A DNA stretch of 64,000 nucleotides from Ignavibacteriota bacterium. GTDB lineage: Bacteria > Bacteroidota > Ignavibacteria > Ignavibacteriales > Melioribacteraceae. The stretch spans positions 4,114,001 to 4,178,000 of the forward strand of contig JADJGF010000001.1 of the NCBI GenBank assembly GCA_016708125.1, in the 5' to 3' direction. Positions 35,674 to 45,235 of the stretch are shown piece by piece. Numbering within the stretch: position 1 is the first letter of the stretch; each line of letters opens with the position of its first letter. The position numbers were made by a program, and so were the translations under genes. The notes below the pieces were generated by a model. It was not told the DNA's origin and made no database searches. It was given only the letters and a program-made list of their open reading frames with translations.

Positions 35674-36798
35674 TTATTGGCTTATAAATTGCATTAATAG
35701 TTTTTTATTTTCAACTGGCGAACTTGTTGGTCTGCCAAGATTGCTGCGTGAACCTTTTTTAATTTTTATTTCTAATAATGAACAACTAATGCAGTTTATT
35801 ATTTTAGGCAAATATTCTGAAATTTCAAGCTTGTTTGTTGCTGTTCCAATAAAATCAATTCCATAGGCATGACACAAATTCTCGAATTTAATATCATAAC
35901 CAACGGTAGGTTGCCCTCCAACTGAATCATGAGCGCCATTATTAAAAATAATAACTTTTAGATTTTTTGGACTTATATGTCCGGTTATTGCATAATTACC
36001 CATGTGCATAATTAGTGACCCATCCCCATCGAAACAGTATACTGTTATTTCTGGTTTTGAATGAGCAATTCCTAACGCAATTTGAATGGTATGACCCATT
36101 GAACCAACCGTAAGAAAATCATTAATATGAGTTTGGTTCATTTTTTCACGTAATTCAAATAATTCGCGAGATAACATACCAGTTGTTGATACGACAATTG
36201 CATTATTAGGTATACTTTTTATAACTTCTTCTAATGCTTCCTCTCTTGAAAGTAAATTTTGTTTTTCAGTACTATTATCAAGTCGAAAAGAATTAAAAGT
36301 ATCCTTACGAATAAGTATTGCAACTGGTGCAGATGTCCTTTTTGCCAAATTAACAATATCTTGAATATTTTTCATATAATCACAATTCCCATCAATTATA
36401 ACATAAGGTATTTCCAGACTTTCTAGAATAGCAGTTGTCACTCTACCTTGCTTTAAATGTTGAGGTTCATCCTTCGTATTTGGTTCTCCTCTCCAGCCGA
36501 TCATTAGTATCATTGGTATTGAATATACTTCTTTATCAGCTAAGGAAAGTAATGGATTTATTGCATTCCCAATACCTGAATTTTGCATATATATAAAAGG
36601 AATTTTATTTGTTGCTAAATGATAACCGGTACCGAGAGCAATAGCTCCACCTTCATTTGCTGTAATAATATGATTGTTATTTGGACTTTTAAAAGTTATA
36701 TATGCACAAATATCTTTAAGTAAGGAATCCGGTACACCCACGAAATACTCAATACCGTTATTAATAAGTATATTATAAAAATCATCAACATCTATCAT
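35674..36798 (-). CDS. Phosphonopyruvate decarboxylase
   Basis: A ThDP enzyme converting phosphonopyruvate to phosphonoacetaldehyde, the irreversible step that drives phosphonate synthesis. VDDFYNILINNGIEYFVGVP starts the N-terminal domain, then TANEGGAIALGTGYHLAT, and ThDP-binding CFDGDGSLIMHMGNYAITG to IIFNNGAHDSVGG. The ATG at 36798 is chosen because AGAGG lies seven bases upstream. An in-frame GTG at 36819 would overlap the mutase gene and add seven residues. Confidence 0.9.
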   Translation of the reverse strand: MIDVDDFYNILINNGIEYFVGVPDSLLKDICAYITFKSPNNNHIITANEGGAIALGTGYHLATNKIPFIYMQNSGIGNAINPLLSLADKEVYSIPMILMIGWRGEPNTKDEPQHLKQGRVTTAILESLEIPYVIIDGNCDYMKNIQDIVNLAKRTSAPVAILIRKDTFNSFRLDNSTEKQNLLSREEALEEVIKSIPNNAIVVSTTGMLSRELFELREKMNQTHINDFLTVGSMGHTIQIALGIAHSKPEITVYCFDGDGSLIMHMGNYAITGHISPKNLKVIIFNNGAHDSVGGQPTVGYDIKFENLCHAYGIDFIGTATNKLEISEYLPKIINCISCSLLEIKIKKGSRSNLGRPTSSPVENKKLLMQFISQ

Positions 36799-36808
36799 AT
36801 TTAAACCT

Positions 36809-38110
36809 CTATTTAGCACTAGGGATTAATGTTAAAATTTCCTTAATTGGCATACAAAATTCATCAACTTCTTTAGAACGTGAATTTTGTAATATTGATT
36901 TTGCAGTTTTAACCATCGCTGGATATGAACTTCTTAATAAATGATTCGCATAAATAACAATATTAACACCTGCCTTTTTTAATTCTTCTTCTGTTATTTC
37001 GTTGAATGTACTTGGTACAACAATAAGTGGTACTTGAAATTCCAGATATTTATATCTTTTACAAAATTCTAAAATCTCATTCGGATCCTTTTCCATACTA
37101 TGTATCATTATACCATCCGCTCCTGCTTTTATATAAGCATCAACTCTATTAACAGCATCATCCATGCCTGCCTTTAGAATTAAACTTTCAGTTCGAGCAA
37201 TAACCATAAAATCATCAGTAACTTGAGCTTTTTTACCGGCTCTGATCTTTTTAGAGAAATTTTCGATTGAATCTTGAGTTTGCTCAACATCTGTTCCAAA
37301 TAATGAATTTTTCTTAAGCCCAACTTTGTCTTCAATTATAACAGCGGATACTCCATCTCTTTCAAGAGTTTTAACCATGAAAACGAAATGTTCAGTTAAC
37401 CCACCGGAATCACCATCAAAAATTATAGGTTTTGTTGTAACTTCTAATATATCTTTTATAGTATTCATTCTTGAAGTAAGATCAACTAATTCAATATCAG
37501 GTTTACCTTTGGCTGTTGAATCAGTTAAGCTACTCAGCCACATCGCATCAAATTCCTTAATGCCTTTATCATTTTCAATTTTAACATTTTCAACAATTAA
37601 ACCGGTTAAACCACTATGTGCTTCCATTACTCTTACGATTTTTTTTGCATCTAACAAACGTCTTAGCATTTTTAATCGTGCTCCTGGTGTTGTGCCAACC
37701 TCCTTCAATGCCATATTAAGTTTTGTTGATGAGATATCAGGAGTATACGATGGTTCAATCAATTTTCCACCCCATTCATTTAACGTATTTATAACTCTTT
37801 GACGCGTTGATTTTTGAATGCCCGTTTTCCAATCATCACCATGAACAACAAAATCAGGTTTTAATAATCTTAGATTTGGTACATAATCAAGTGTAATTTG
37901 TGGTATTACTTTTGAAACACCCTTAATGTTTTCCATAATTATTTTTCTCTGTTCATATGCTAAATATGGTAACCTTTTATAACTCGAAATTGCTTCATCG
38001 GTAAGTAATCCAAGTATTACTTCACCGTATTTTGTGGCTTCTTTTATTATATTTAAGTGTCCAGGGTGAATAAGATCAGCACTCATTGCAACATAAACCT
38101 TTTTGCTCAT
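36809..38110 (-). CDS. Cytidylyltransferase-phosphoenolpyruvate mutase fusion
   Basis: A 433-aa two-domain enzyme. Residues about 1-135 are a nucleotidyltransferase with H15PGH18, RLPYLAYEQRK, VVHGDDWKTG and DISSTKLN (125-132), matching phosphonate cytidylyltransferases. Residues about 145-433 are PEP mutase, with FDGDSGG at 231-237 and the diagnostic EDKVGLKKNS at 260-269. The mutase converts PEP to phosphonopyruvate. The N-terminal domain would activate the final phosphonate as a CMP ester. A strong AAGGAGG precedes the ATG. Leads the operon with decarboxylase, dehydrogenase, Wzx and LicD. Confidence 0.93.
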   Translation of the reverse strand: MSKKVYVAMSADLIHPGHLNIIKEATKYGEVILGLLTDEAISSYKRLPYLAYEQRKIIMENIKGVSKVIPQITLDYVPNLRLLKPDFVVHGDDWKTGIQKSTRQRVINTLNEWGGKLIEPSYTPDISSTKLNMALKEVGTTPGARLKMLRRLLDAKKIVRVMEAHSGLTGLIVENVKIENDKGIKEFDAMWLSSLTDSTAKGKPDIELVDLTSRMNTIKDILEVTTKPIIFDGDSGGLTEHFVFMVKTLERDGVSAVIIEDKVGLKKNSLFGTDVEQTQDSIENFSKKIRAGKKAQVTDDFMVIARTESLILKAGMDDAVNRVDAYIKAGADGIMIHSMEKDPNEILEFCKRYKYLEFQVPLIVVPSTFNEITEEELKKAGVNIVIYANHLLRSSYPAMVKTAKSILQNSRSKEVDEFCMPIKEILTLIPSAK

Positions 38111-39418
38111 TTGTTCAATCCTCCTTAAAATTTAATTAAACATTTTTATCATTCAATTTCAAAATTGTTAGGCTATCATAAATATTTAGCTGAAAAATTT
38201 TTTATTTATTTAACCATACTTGCAATAGTAATACTAAATTAACTTTTTTATTATTAAAAATTTAAATTTATTTAGTTTTCATAAATACATTTATGAAAAT
38301 AAAAAAGGTTGATTATAAAATTAAATATTTCACTTTTTTAGAAAATTGTTCATATTTGCAATTTTATCGAATTAATTTTTATTTCATAAATTAAAAATAA
38401 TTTAATCATATTTTTAGTGTTCTTTGTTGTTTCATTAAAATTATTTATATGTTCTCTGATAAATTTTGTTATTTAAAAATAGACTCCAATAGTTTAGATT
38501 ATATTTAGCCTATTCATCATTTGCATTTTCGCATTTCTTACCAAATTCTTAGTCTTTTCAAACAATTTCTTTATAATATAACTGGACAAGTTTTCCATCA
38601 TTTCCTTCTATTATTTCAATTGATTTATTTTTAGTTTTCTGAATTCGTTCCACTTAACTTGAATGACATTTTCAAATTGTTAAAATTCTGACTTTCGTCA
38701 GTATAGAATACCTTTTATGATTTCTATATGCAAAATACTTTACCAATCAATCTTTCAACTAATGAAGACGGATAACAGACTTAATTCAGTTTTTTTGACA
38801 CCCAGCCTTAGGCGGGTAAAGCTTCGCCAAGTGAGTTACATAAGAGTTAAATTAATAATATAATTTGTTATAAATTGTATTAATAGTCCAAATATATGAT
38901 TATTTGTAAATTGAAACAATTATTTAAACCAAAGTATTTAATAAAAATAGTAAGCTATTGTAAATAAAGGAATTAAAGAATGTGGAAAAATTAGTATTAA
39001 GAAATTAGTAATGAGTAATGAGTAAATAGTGATCAGTAAATAGTAATTAGGGAAATCAAAATGAAATTTAGAATTAAGCAAATCTATAAGAAATTATGAA
39101 TTAAGAAAATTGATAAAAAATAATAATATTGATTAGAAAAGAAATTCAAAAGATTAAAAGTTGGGAATATGTTGACTTCAAAACGTAAACAACTTTTCTC
39201 ACTGTTGTTATAAATTATTTTAATATATTTGGGATTGCTTCATACTAAGAGAATAGGTGTTCGCAATGACCTGCCAGAGGCAAGTAAACCACGCCAAAGG
39301 CTAATAAACATGTATTTTTTCTCTTTTTTGGAATGAAAGATTTTCATTCCCTACATTCTCTATTTTTAATTCTTAATTCCTACCAAAGTAGGCGCTAGCA
39401 TAACTTTTAATTTTACTT
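38111..39418. other. 1.3-kb non-coding region upstream of the phosphonate operon
   Basis: No gene seen on either strand. The first 500 bases are very AT-rich and probably hold the operon promoter. Around 38800-38830 there is a CAGCC..GGCGGG-type inverted piece. 38990-39060 is a TAGTAAT/GAGTAAT heptamer run. 39170-39220 carries a GGGAATATGTTGACTTCAA repeat shared with 58450. 39330-39356 holds the palindrome GGAATGAAAGATTTTCATTCC. Confidence 0.6.
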
Positions 39419-39796
39419 TTACACCTTTGCCTTACGCTGCAACGGAGTAATTTGACCTTTCACTTTTTTAATTTGTTTTATAAAAATAATTTTCCCATTT
39501 TCAATTATGTGTTTTTTTAACTCAGCATTTGAGATACTGTTATATTCAACAACATCAATAAAATAAGGAATATTATATTTTTCATTTAAAAGAATTTTTA
39601 ATTCCCTAACTATATCAGTATTAAGTTCATTCCCAAAAACTGCAATATCAATATCAGATCCGGCTTTAGCATTTCCAATTGCTCTTGAGCCAAATATAAC
39701 TGCTTTTTCAACTTCGGGGAAATTTTTTAAAGCCGTTATCAAGTAAAAAAAACTCTTCTCGGATATGCCGAATGTAAGATCATTTTTCATAAACAA
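39419..39796 (-). CDS. MNT-type minimal nucleotidyltransferase (antitoxin)
   Basis: A 125-aa protein with the pol-beta signature AVIFGSRAIGNAKAGSDIDI. In HEPN/MNT modules the MNT protein neutralises the HEPN RNase, in studied cases by AMPylation. The C-terminal tail KVKGQITPLQRKAKV looks repeat-derived. It starts one base after the stop of the HEPN-like gene. Confidence 0.85.
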   Translation of the reverse strand: MFMKNDLTFGISEKSFFYLITALKNFPEVEKAVIFGSRAIGNAKAGSDIDIAVFGNELNTDIVRELKILLNEKYNIPYFIDVVEYNSISNAELKKHIIENGKIIFIKQIKKVKGQITPLQRKAKV

Positions 39797-40195
39797 CTAA
39801 ATTTTTGTTTGAAAAAATGAATTCAGTTCTTTTAGTAATTGAAAGTGATTTTTTTTAATTCTCTGAATAACTTTATTTGCAGTTTCAATATCATAAATGT
39901 GAGCAGTTAAATTTCTATCATCCAAAGCATCAAGCCAATCTTCACCTTTTAAAATAATACCCAACTGAAATGCTTGTTTAATTGTTTCTCTAGGCGATTT
40001 AATATCAAAACCTTCAGACTCTAAATAATCTTTTAAAGTTTTCCAAGATAACTCAAATGTAACCTCATAAAACTGAATAATACCGCCTTTTTCAGTTTCA
40101 TTTGGTTCCTTAATTTTTATAGCCCGATGCAATGCATCAAAAGAATTAGAAAAATTTTTATACCTTTGCTGCCACCTTATTTGTTTTTGATTCAT
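39797..40195 (-). CDS. HI0074/HEPN-like nucleotidyltransferase partner (toxin)
   Basis: A 132-aa all-helical protein of the HI0074 family: GIIQFYEVTFELSWKTLKDY, then SPRETIKQAFQLGIILKGED and DDRNLTAHIYDIETA. RNLTAH supplies the R-x4-H HEPN RNase motif. Transcribed just ahead of its MNT partner. Confidence 0.85.
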   Translation of the reverse strand: MNQKQIRWQQRYKNFSNSFDALHRAIKIKEPNETEKGGIIQFYEVTFELSWKTLKDYLESEGFDIKSPRETIKQAFQLGIILKGEDWLDALDDRNLTAHIYDIETANKVIQRIKKNHFQLLKELNSFFQTKI

Positions 40196-40337
40196 AATTT
40201 TTCAAAATTAGAAAATAAATTGTTGAATAGGAAATAATAAGTAAAGATTACTCAATATAGAAACTTACACTATTGGGAAATTAAAAAAAAATTGCATTTT
40301 ATTTTGAAATGTACCTTCACAAAAAAAGTAATTCGAT

Positions 40338-41513
40338 CTAAGTGAATAATTCAATATTTGTATTTACAATATTATCCTTTTTAAAATAATTCAGATATGA
40401 ATTACAACCACGAATAATGTTTTGATAGTCGGGTGAATTGAACTCAATTAGCTTTTCAATTTGCTCAACAAATTTCTTTGGCTTAAGAATATTTAAGTTC
40501 CATCCGGCATTAAAAGAATCTAATTTATCCCAAGGAGTTTTTCCAGCTGTACATAAAACCGGACAGCCATAAAATAAAGATTCATAAATTACATGTCCGT
40601 AATTTTCTCCTAATGTTGGAAAAAAGAAAAGATTGTAATTCGGATATATTTCATGGATACGGTCATTTGGAATAATACCTATATAAGAAACTTTATTTTT
40701 AATCTTGCCATCGATTGCATTTAAACATTCTTTCCAATACTTTTGATCTTTAATGGGTCCGTAAATATCAATGATAAAATTGCCTTCCACTTTGTTTAAA
40801 ACTTCAATTGCAAATTTTAGATTTTTCTTTGGAACAATTGTGGAAATGAATAAAATTTTAAGCTTACCTTTTTCTTTTAAATGGGTTCTTACATAATCAC
40901 TTTTCAAATTGTAATTTGGTACATCCAATGCAATTTTAATTTTTTCATTAGACCCAAATTCTCGTTTTATATCCACAGCTTCATATTCACTTGAGGCATG
41001 CCATATAATATTTTTATAAAGATTTAATAATTTAGTTATAGATAAAAATATTCGTTTCTTAAGAGGTTTAATTGAAAGAGCACCTTCCATTAATTCCCCT
41101 CTTGGTGCTAGAAGTATTGGTTTTTGAGGTAAGAGCTTTAGTTTCCAAAGTAAAATAATCTTTGTTGAAAAATTAACATCAAGCAGACTATTCAAGTAAT
41201 ATTGATCAAATTCTATGCTCTTAATAACAGTGATCAGTGATCCGCCAAAAAGATGGCGGACAAGTTTGTAATTAGTAAAAAGTGAAAAATTATTTGCCAT
41301 ATAGAAAATTTTACAATTTGGTCCGTCATTCCATTCATTAACTTTAATATTTTCATAAGGTTTATTATCAAGACTATCTCTATCACGTGTAATTATCCAA
41401 AAGTTAAATTCTTTTCCAAGCAAATCAAGCATGTTGGAAATTGTTCTTACGGGGCCACCGGATTTGTAACCGGGCAAATAATGACCAATAAATACTAGGA
41501 TTGTTTTTTTCAA
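40338..41513 (-). CDS. Family 4 glycosyltransferase
   Basis: A 391-aa GT-B enzyme: VFIGHYLPGYKSGGPVRTIS, LLAPRGELMEGALSIKPLKK, FISTIVPKKNLKFAIEVLNK, and FFPTLGENYGHVIYESLFYG, then CPVLC. A TAGTAAAAAGTGAA stretch near residues 85-95 (NYKLVRHLFGG) may include repeat-derived codons, but the fold motifs are complete. Function within the cluster (acceptor, donor) cannot be read from sequence. Confidence 0.86.
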   Translation of the reverse strand: MKKTILVFIGHYLPGYKSGGPVRTISNMLDLLGKEFNFWIITRDRDSLDNKPYENIKVNEWNDGPNCKIFYMANNFSLFTNYKLVRHLFGGSLITVIKSIEFDQYYLNSLLDVNFSTKIILLWKLKLLPQKPILLAPRGELMEGALSIKPLKKRIFLSITKLLNLYKNIIWHASSEYEAVDIKREFGSNEKIKIALDVPNYNLKSDYVRTHLKEKGKLKILFISTIVPKKNLKFAIEVLNKVEGNFIIDIYGPIKDQKYWKECLNAIDGKIKNKVSYIGIIPNDRIHEIYPNYNLFFFPTLGENYGHVIYESLFYGCPVLCTAGKTPWDKLDSFNAGWNLNILKPKKFVEQIEKLIEFNSPDYQNIIRGCNSYLNYFKKDNIVNTNIELFT

Positions 41514-42130
41514 AGTATAAAAGCAGTAATGAGTAAATAGTAATCAGTGACTAGAAATTAGTGAACAGAAAAAATAATTATGAATTAGAAATTAATAATT
41601 GAAAAAATTAATAATTAAGATATAGGATATTAGTTTATGAAAAAAAAATAATAGTGACAAGTGAATTGTAATAAGTGAACTGAAATAAATGAAAAAATAG
41701 TCATCAGTAACGGGTAAAGAAGTTTAGAAGATTTGAAGTTGGGAATTTGAGTACTTCAAAATATAAACATCTTTCAAACTACTTCTCTAATTCATTATTT
41801 CTCCTTTAGCTACCGGATGGAATGACAACCCTCTTTGCCATGTTGGTTTGATTTTCAATACCGGCATCTGAAAATATTAAACGGTTACTGAGTAATACCG
41901 ATAAATACATTAGAATTAAAACTCAATCTGTTTAAATTTAACCGGTATGTATCGAATAACCGGTTTTATTTGGAATGAAAGATTTTCATTCCCTACAGCT
42001 CTAGTTATAATTTTTAATTCATAATTTTTAATTGCTAGTGCTTAATTCTTAAAACTACAAAACAATGCACTACGAACTTTCTAACTTACCTATCAGTCTT
42101 TACACATCACTTGTAAACTATCTGGTTTAT
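41514..42130. other. Intergenic repeat-rich region
   Basis: No gene. Contains TAGTAAT/CAGTGAC heptamers (41520-41580), TAATTAT/GAATTAG words, an ACCGG..CCGGT inverted piece around 41850-41960, and the GGAATGAAAGATTTTCATTCC palindrome (about 41973-41993) followed by TTAATTCATAATTTTTAATT. Confidence 0.6.
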
Positions 42131-43333
42131 CTAGATCACATTCTTAAGAATTTTTATATAGTCTTCTCTAACCATAAGTTTAGCCAATTCATCCCATTTT
42201 GTATTAGCTTCCCAGCCAAGTTCTTGTTTAGCTTTTGCCGGATTACCAAGAAGCAAATCAACTTCTGTTGGGCGGTAGTATTTGGGGTTGACGGAAACAA
42301 TAACAGAATTAAGGAGTAAGGAGTAAGAATTAAGTAGCTTAGCAGCGTTCAGTGGCAAGCGTTCAGTATTCAGATTACCAGCCTTAAGCGTTCGGCGTTC
42401 AGTGTTTATTTTCTGACCGCTGACCGCTAAATCACTGCTAACAATTTTTGCTAGCTTATCACTGTCGACTGTCTTCACAATTCCTTTTTCGTTCTCATTT
42501 TCGCCTTGCCATTCAAGTTCAATACCTAATTCATTAAAAACGACTTCGATAAATTCTCTAACTGTATTCGTTACTCCAGTTGCAAGAACAAAATCATCTG
42601 CTTTTTCGTGTTGTAATATACTCCACATGCCTTCACAATATTCCGGAGCATAGCCCCAATCGCGTTTTGCATTTAGGTTACCGAGTGTTAAAACTTTTTG
42701 CTTGCCCAAAACAATGTTAGCTGCTGCCATTGTAATTTTACGTGTAACAAATGTTTCACCTCTTCTTGGACTTTCATGGTTAAATAAAATACCGTTGCTG
42801 GCAAAAATGTTATAAGCTTCGCGGTAATTTTTTACAATCCAAAAGCCGTATATTTTAGCAACTGCATAAGGCGAGCGCGGATAAAAAGGTGTAGTTTCAC
42901 TTTGCGGAATTTCCTGTACTTTTCCGTAAAGTTCAGATGTTGACGCCTGGTAAAATTTAACTATTTTCTCTAAGCCTTCTTCACGAATTGCATCTAAAAA
43001 TCTTAAAGTTCCAAGTGCATCAACTTGCGCTGTGTAATCCGGGACTTCAAAAGATACTTTTACATGACTTTGAGCACCTAGATTGTAAATTTCATCAGGT
43101 TCAATTTTTTCAAGCATTCTATGGATGCTGCTCGTATCAACAAGATCCCCGTAATGAAGAAATAATTTCTTTCCGTAAATTTCCGGATTATTAAAAAGAT
43201 GGTCAATTCTGCTTGTGTTAAAAGAACTGCTTCTTCTTAACATTCCATGGACTTCATAACCCTTATCCAATAGGATTTCGGTTAAGTAGCTGCCGTCTTG
43301 TCCGGTTATACCGGTAATGAGTGCGCGTTTCAA
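42131..43333 (-). CDS. gmd: GDP-mannose 4,6-dehydratase with repeat insertion
   Basis: A 400-aa SDR. TGITGQDGSYL at 7-17, NLGAQSHVKVSFEVPDYTAQ, STSELYGKVQEIPQSETTPF, Y156AVAK160 and NHESPRRGETFVTRKI are all typical of Gmd, which makes GDP-4-keto-6-deoxymannose. Residues about 291-345 are extra. LNTERLPLNAAKLLNSYSLL is encoded by TTAAGGAGTAAGG and GCGTTCAGTG words and lies between the KGIVKTVD and KYYRPTEVDLLLG motifs. The family is about 345 aa. Feeds the fucose synthase at 45236. Confidence 0.92.
   Translation of the reverse strand: MKRALITGITGQDGSYLTEILLDKGYEVHGMLRRSSSFNTSRIDHLFNNPEIYGKKLFLHYGDLVDTSSIHRMLEKIEPDEIYNLGAQSHVKVSFEVPDYTAQVDALGTLRFLDAIREEGLEKIVKFYQASTSELYGKVQEIPQSETTPFYPRSPYAVAKIYGFWIVKNYREAYNIFASNGILFNHESPRRGETFVTRKITMAAANIVLGKQKVLTLGNLNAKRDWGYAPEYCEGMWSILQHEKADDFVLATGVTNTVREFIEVVFNELGIELEWQGENENEKGIVKTVDSDKLAKIVSSDLAVSGQKINTERRTLKAGNLNTERLPLNAAKLLNSYSLLLNSVIVSVNPKYYRPTEVDLLLGNPAKAKQELGWEANTKWDELAKLMVREDYIKILKNVI
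42301..42440 (-). repeat. Repeat-derived in-frame insertion in gmd
   Basis: Consists of AATTAAG/GGAGTAA heptamers and GCGTTCAGTGGCAAGCGTTC-like units, translated without a stop. Confidence 0.75.
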
Positions 43334-43404
43334 AATATAAGCCTCGTATAAAATTCAAAAAAAATAGTTATAGTTATAAAGAATTAAGAAGTAAGTAGTA
43401 AGAA

Positions 43405-43773
43405 TTAAGGGGAAGAACTAGAAACTCTTATGCTTTGCATATAGGCACCTAATAACTTAGAAACTTCTTCAAGTAAAAATCCAAATTCATTATTGCTGTA
43501 ATAACCCAAATCTTTTGAAAGAATTAAATAATATTTACACTCATGAATAGATCCTTCAGCAATATTATAAAATCTTAATTTATCAGCCTTTCCTTTTCTG
43601 ACAAAACCTTCGGCTATATTTGCCGGTACTGAAATGGCAGCTCTTCGAAACTGAGAAGTTAGCCCATAAATTTCATGTTTTGGGAAAGTATTTGTAATAT
43701 TATAAACTTTAAGAACAAATTCATGTGCTTTTTTCCATACAATCAAATCTTTAAAATCTTTTGCCTTCTCCAT
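43405..43773 (-). CDS. Four-helix bundle protein (23S rRNA IVS type)
   Basis: A 122-aa S23-family protein: DLIVWKKAHEFVLKVYNITN, LTSQFRRAAISVPANIAEGF, then FYNIAEGSIHECKYYLILSK. Intact NIAEGF motif, useful as the uninterrupted reference for the disrupted genes at 48001 and 51095. It lies upstream of gmd, with heptamer repeats immediately before it. Confidence 0.9.
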   Translation of the reverse strand: MEKAKDFKDLIVWKKAHEFVLKVYNITNTFPKHEIYGLTSQFRRAAISVPANIAEGFVRKGKADKLRFYNIAEGSIHECKYYLILSKDLGYYSNNEFGFLLEEVSKLLGAYMQSIRVSSSSP

Positions 43774-43774
43774 A

Positions 43775-43938
43775 TTTTGTTCTTACGTCTTAATGCTGTC
43801 TTCTAAATTTTTAATTCAATCTTTTTTATTTTTTATTCTTACTTCTTAATTCTGTCTTTTTTATTTTTTAGTCTTACTTCTGTCTTCTAAATCCTTTCTA
43901 CTTCTTACTTCTAAATTCTTACTTCTTACTACTGTTTT
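43775..43938. repeat. Heptamer repeat run (TTCTTAC/TTCTAAA words)
   Basis: Degenerate units TCTTACT, TCTTAAT, TTTTATT, TCTAAAT fill the gap between the kinase-fusion gene and the four-helix gene. Confidence 0.8.
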
Positions 43939-45084
43939 TTAGAATATTTCTTTTCTAATTTTAATTTTTAAGGAGTTGGGTATTTCTTCTTTGATGAATG
44001 CTACAATATAACCGCCGCCGCCGGCACCGCTTAATTTCCAGCCGAATGATTTGTCTTTTATTTTTTCAATTCCTTCCAACACTTCGGGAATGATCATATT
44101 TGGGAACATTTTAATCTGTGCATGGAAAGATTCGGTAAAAGCTTTACCAAACAATTCTTTATCCATTTTTAAAGCCCCATCCCATAGTTTATCAGCCGCA
44201 ACAGCAAGAGCTTCCGCATTTTCTGAATTTATATCCGTTCCTTCCAATACATTAAATTTTTGTTCTCTTGGTTTTAAGCTAATTAATCTGATATGATCTT
44301 CAAGCCATTTAAGAATTTCTATATTTTGTTCGGATGTTATTTTAACAGGCCAATAATCTTCGGATTTATAATCAAGTTTATTTAAGCCTGGCATCACGAT
44401 ACCAATTGCATCCTGCGAACCGCTTATGTAATGCTCTCCGGGAGGGTTTTCATAACAGAAGAGAATTTTAGCTAAATGCTCTTTATCCCCTTTTGGAATT
44501 TCAAATTCCCACAAGTCAATTGCTTTTTTTCTTGTACTTGTTGCCATTCCGCTTCTGTTATTAAATTCATATTCCGGTTCAATTGAAATAGTAATAACCG
44601 AACCCGGATAATATTTTGAAACAAAGGGCTGGTCAAGCCATCCTCCGGCAAGATCGATGCGGTAAGGAATGCTGCATTCTTTTCTAATTGATGTTGTTGA
44701 ACGAATCGGTAAATTTTCATGCGGAATACGTTTACTAATTACATATTCAAACCCGTATTTTTCACAAAATTTTTCTTTTTCAATCGAATGTCCGTCTTCA
44801 TTTACGAACAGAATATCAGGTTTAAGTTTTAATATATCTTTATCGAAATCTATAATTCCATCTCCACTGTTAATCCATGCATCTTTAACAAAACGTAAAG
44901 ATTTTATCATATATAAACGTTCATTTTCATTATAAATTGTCTTACGTCCCTTAAGGTTGTAGATTGTTTTATCGGCACCGAGTCCGACATAAAGATCACC
45001 ATATTTAGCGGCTTCCTCAAAAAATGCAATATGTCCGCTATGGAGAGTATCAAAACAACCGGAAACGAAGACTTTCTTTTGCAT
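43939..45084 (-). CDS. Cytidylyltransferase-like/GHMP kinase fusion
   Basis: A 381-aa two-domain protein. Residues 1-135: nucleotidyltransferase with SGCFDTLHSGHIAFFEEAAK (HSGH) and the later RSTTSIRK motif. Residues about 140-381: GHMP kinase with PYRIDLAGGWLDQP (motif 1), a weak motif 2 in GSQDAIGIVMPG, and KLSGAGGGGYIVAF (motif 3). It would phosphorylate a sugar and then activate it with a nucleotide. By position between gmd and fcl it could be a sugar salvage route, for example fucose or heptose; substrate unknown. Confidence 0.8.
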   Translation of the reverse strand: MQKKVFVSGCFDTLHSGHIAFFEEAAKYGDLYVGLGADKTIYNLKGRKTIYNENERLYMIKSLRFVKDAWINSGDGIIDFDKDILKLKPDILFVNEDGHSIEKEKFCEKYGFEYVISKRIPHENLPIRSTTSIRKECSIPYRIDLAGGWLDQPFVSKYYPGSVITISIEPEYEFNNRSGMATSTRKKAIDLWEFEIPKGDKEHLAKILFCYENPPGEHYISGSQDAIGIVMPGLNKLDYKSEDYWPVKITSEQNIEILKWLEDHIRLISLKPREQKFNVLEGTDINSENAEALAVAADKLWDGALKMDKELFGKAFTESFHAQIKMFPNMIIPEVLEGIEKIKDKSFGWKLSGAGGGGYIVAFIKEEIPNSLKIKIRKEIF

Positions 45085-45143
45085 CTTGATTTTTTTTAAA
45101 TGCTGCTTACTTAATTATGATTTATCTATATTTCTCAAGCTGA

Positions 45144-45159
45144 TCCGTTAGCTAACGGA
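45144..45159. repeat. Palindrome TCCGTTAGCTAACGGA followed by ATGAGGCTA
   Basis: Copy lying between fcl and the kinase-fusion gene. The adjacent CAAGCTGA.. and ATGAGGCTACA sequence is shared with the copy at 54525-54540, so the repeat extends beyond the palindrome. Confidence 0.85.
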
Positions 45160-45235
45160 ATGAGGCTACATTTTTGTGGTTATTAATTTTGATTTGCGTT
45201 GTTAATTTTACATTCTTAATTCTGCATTCCTAATT

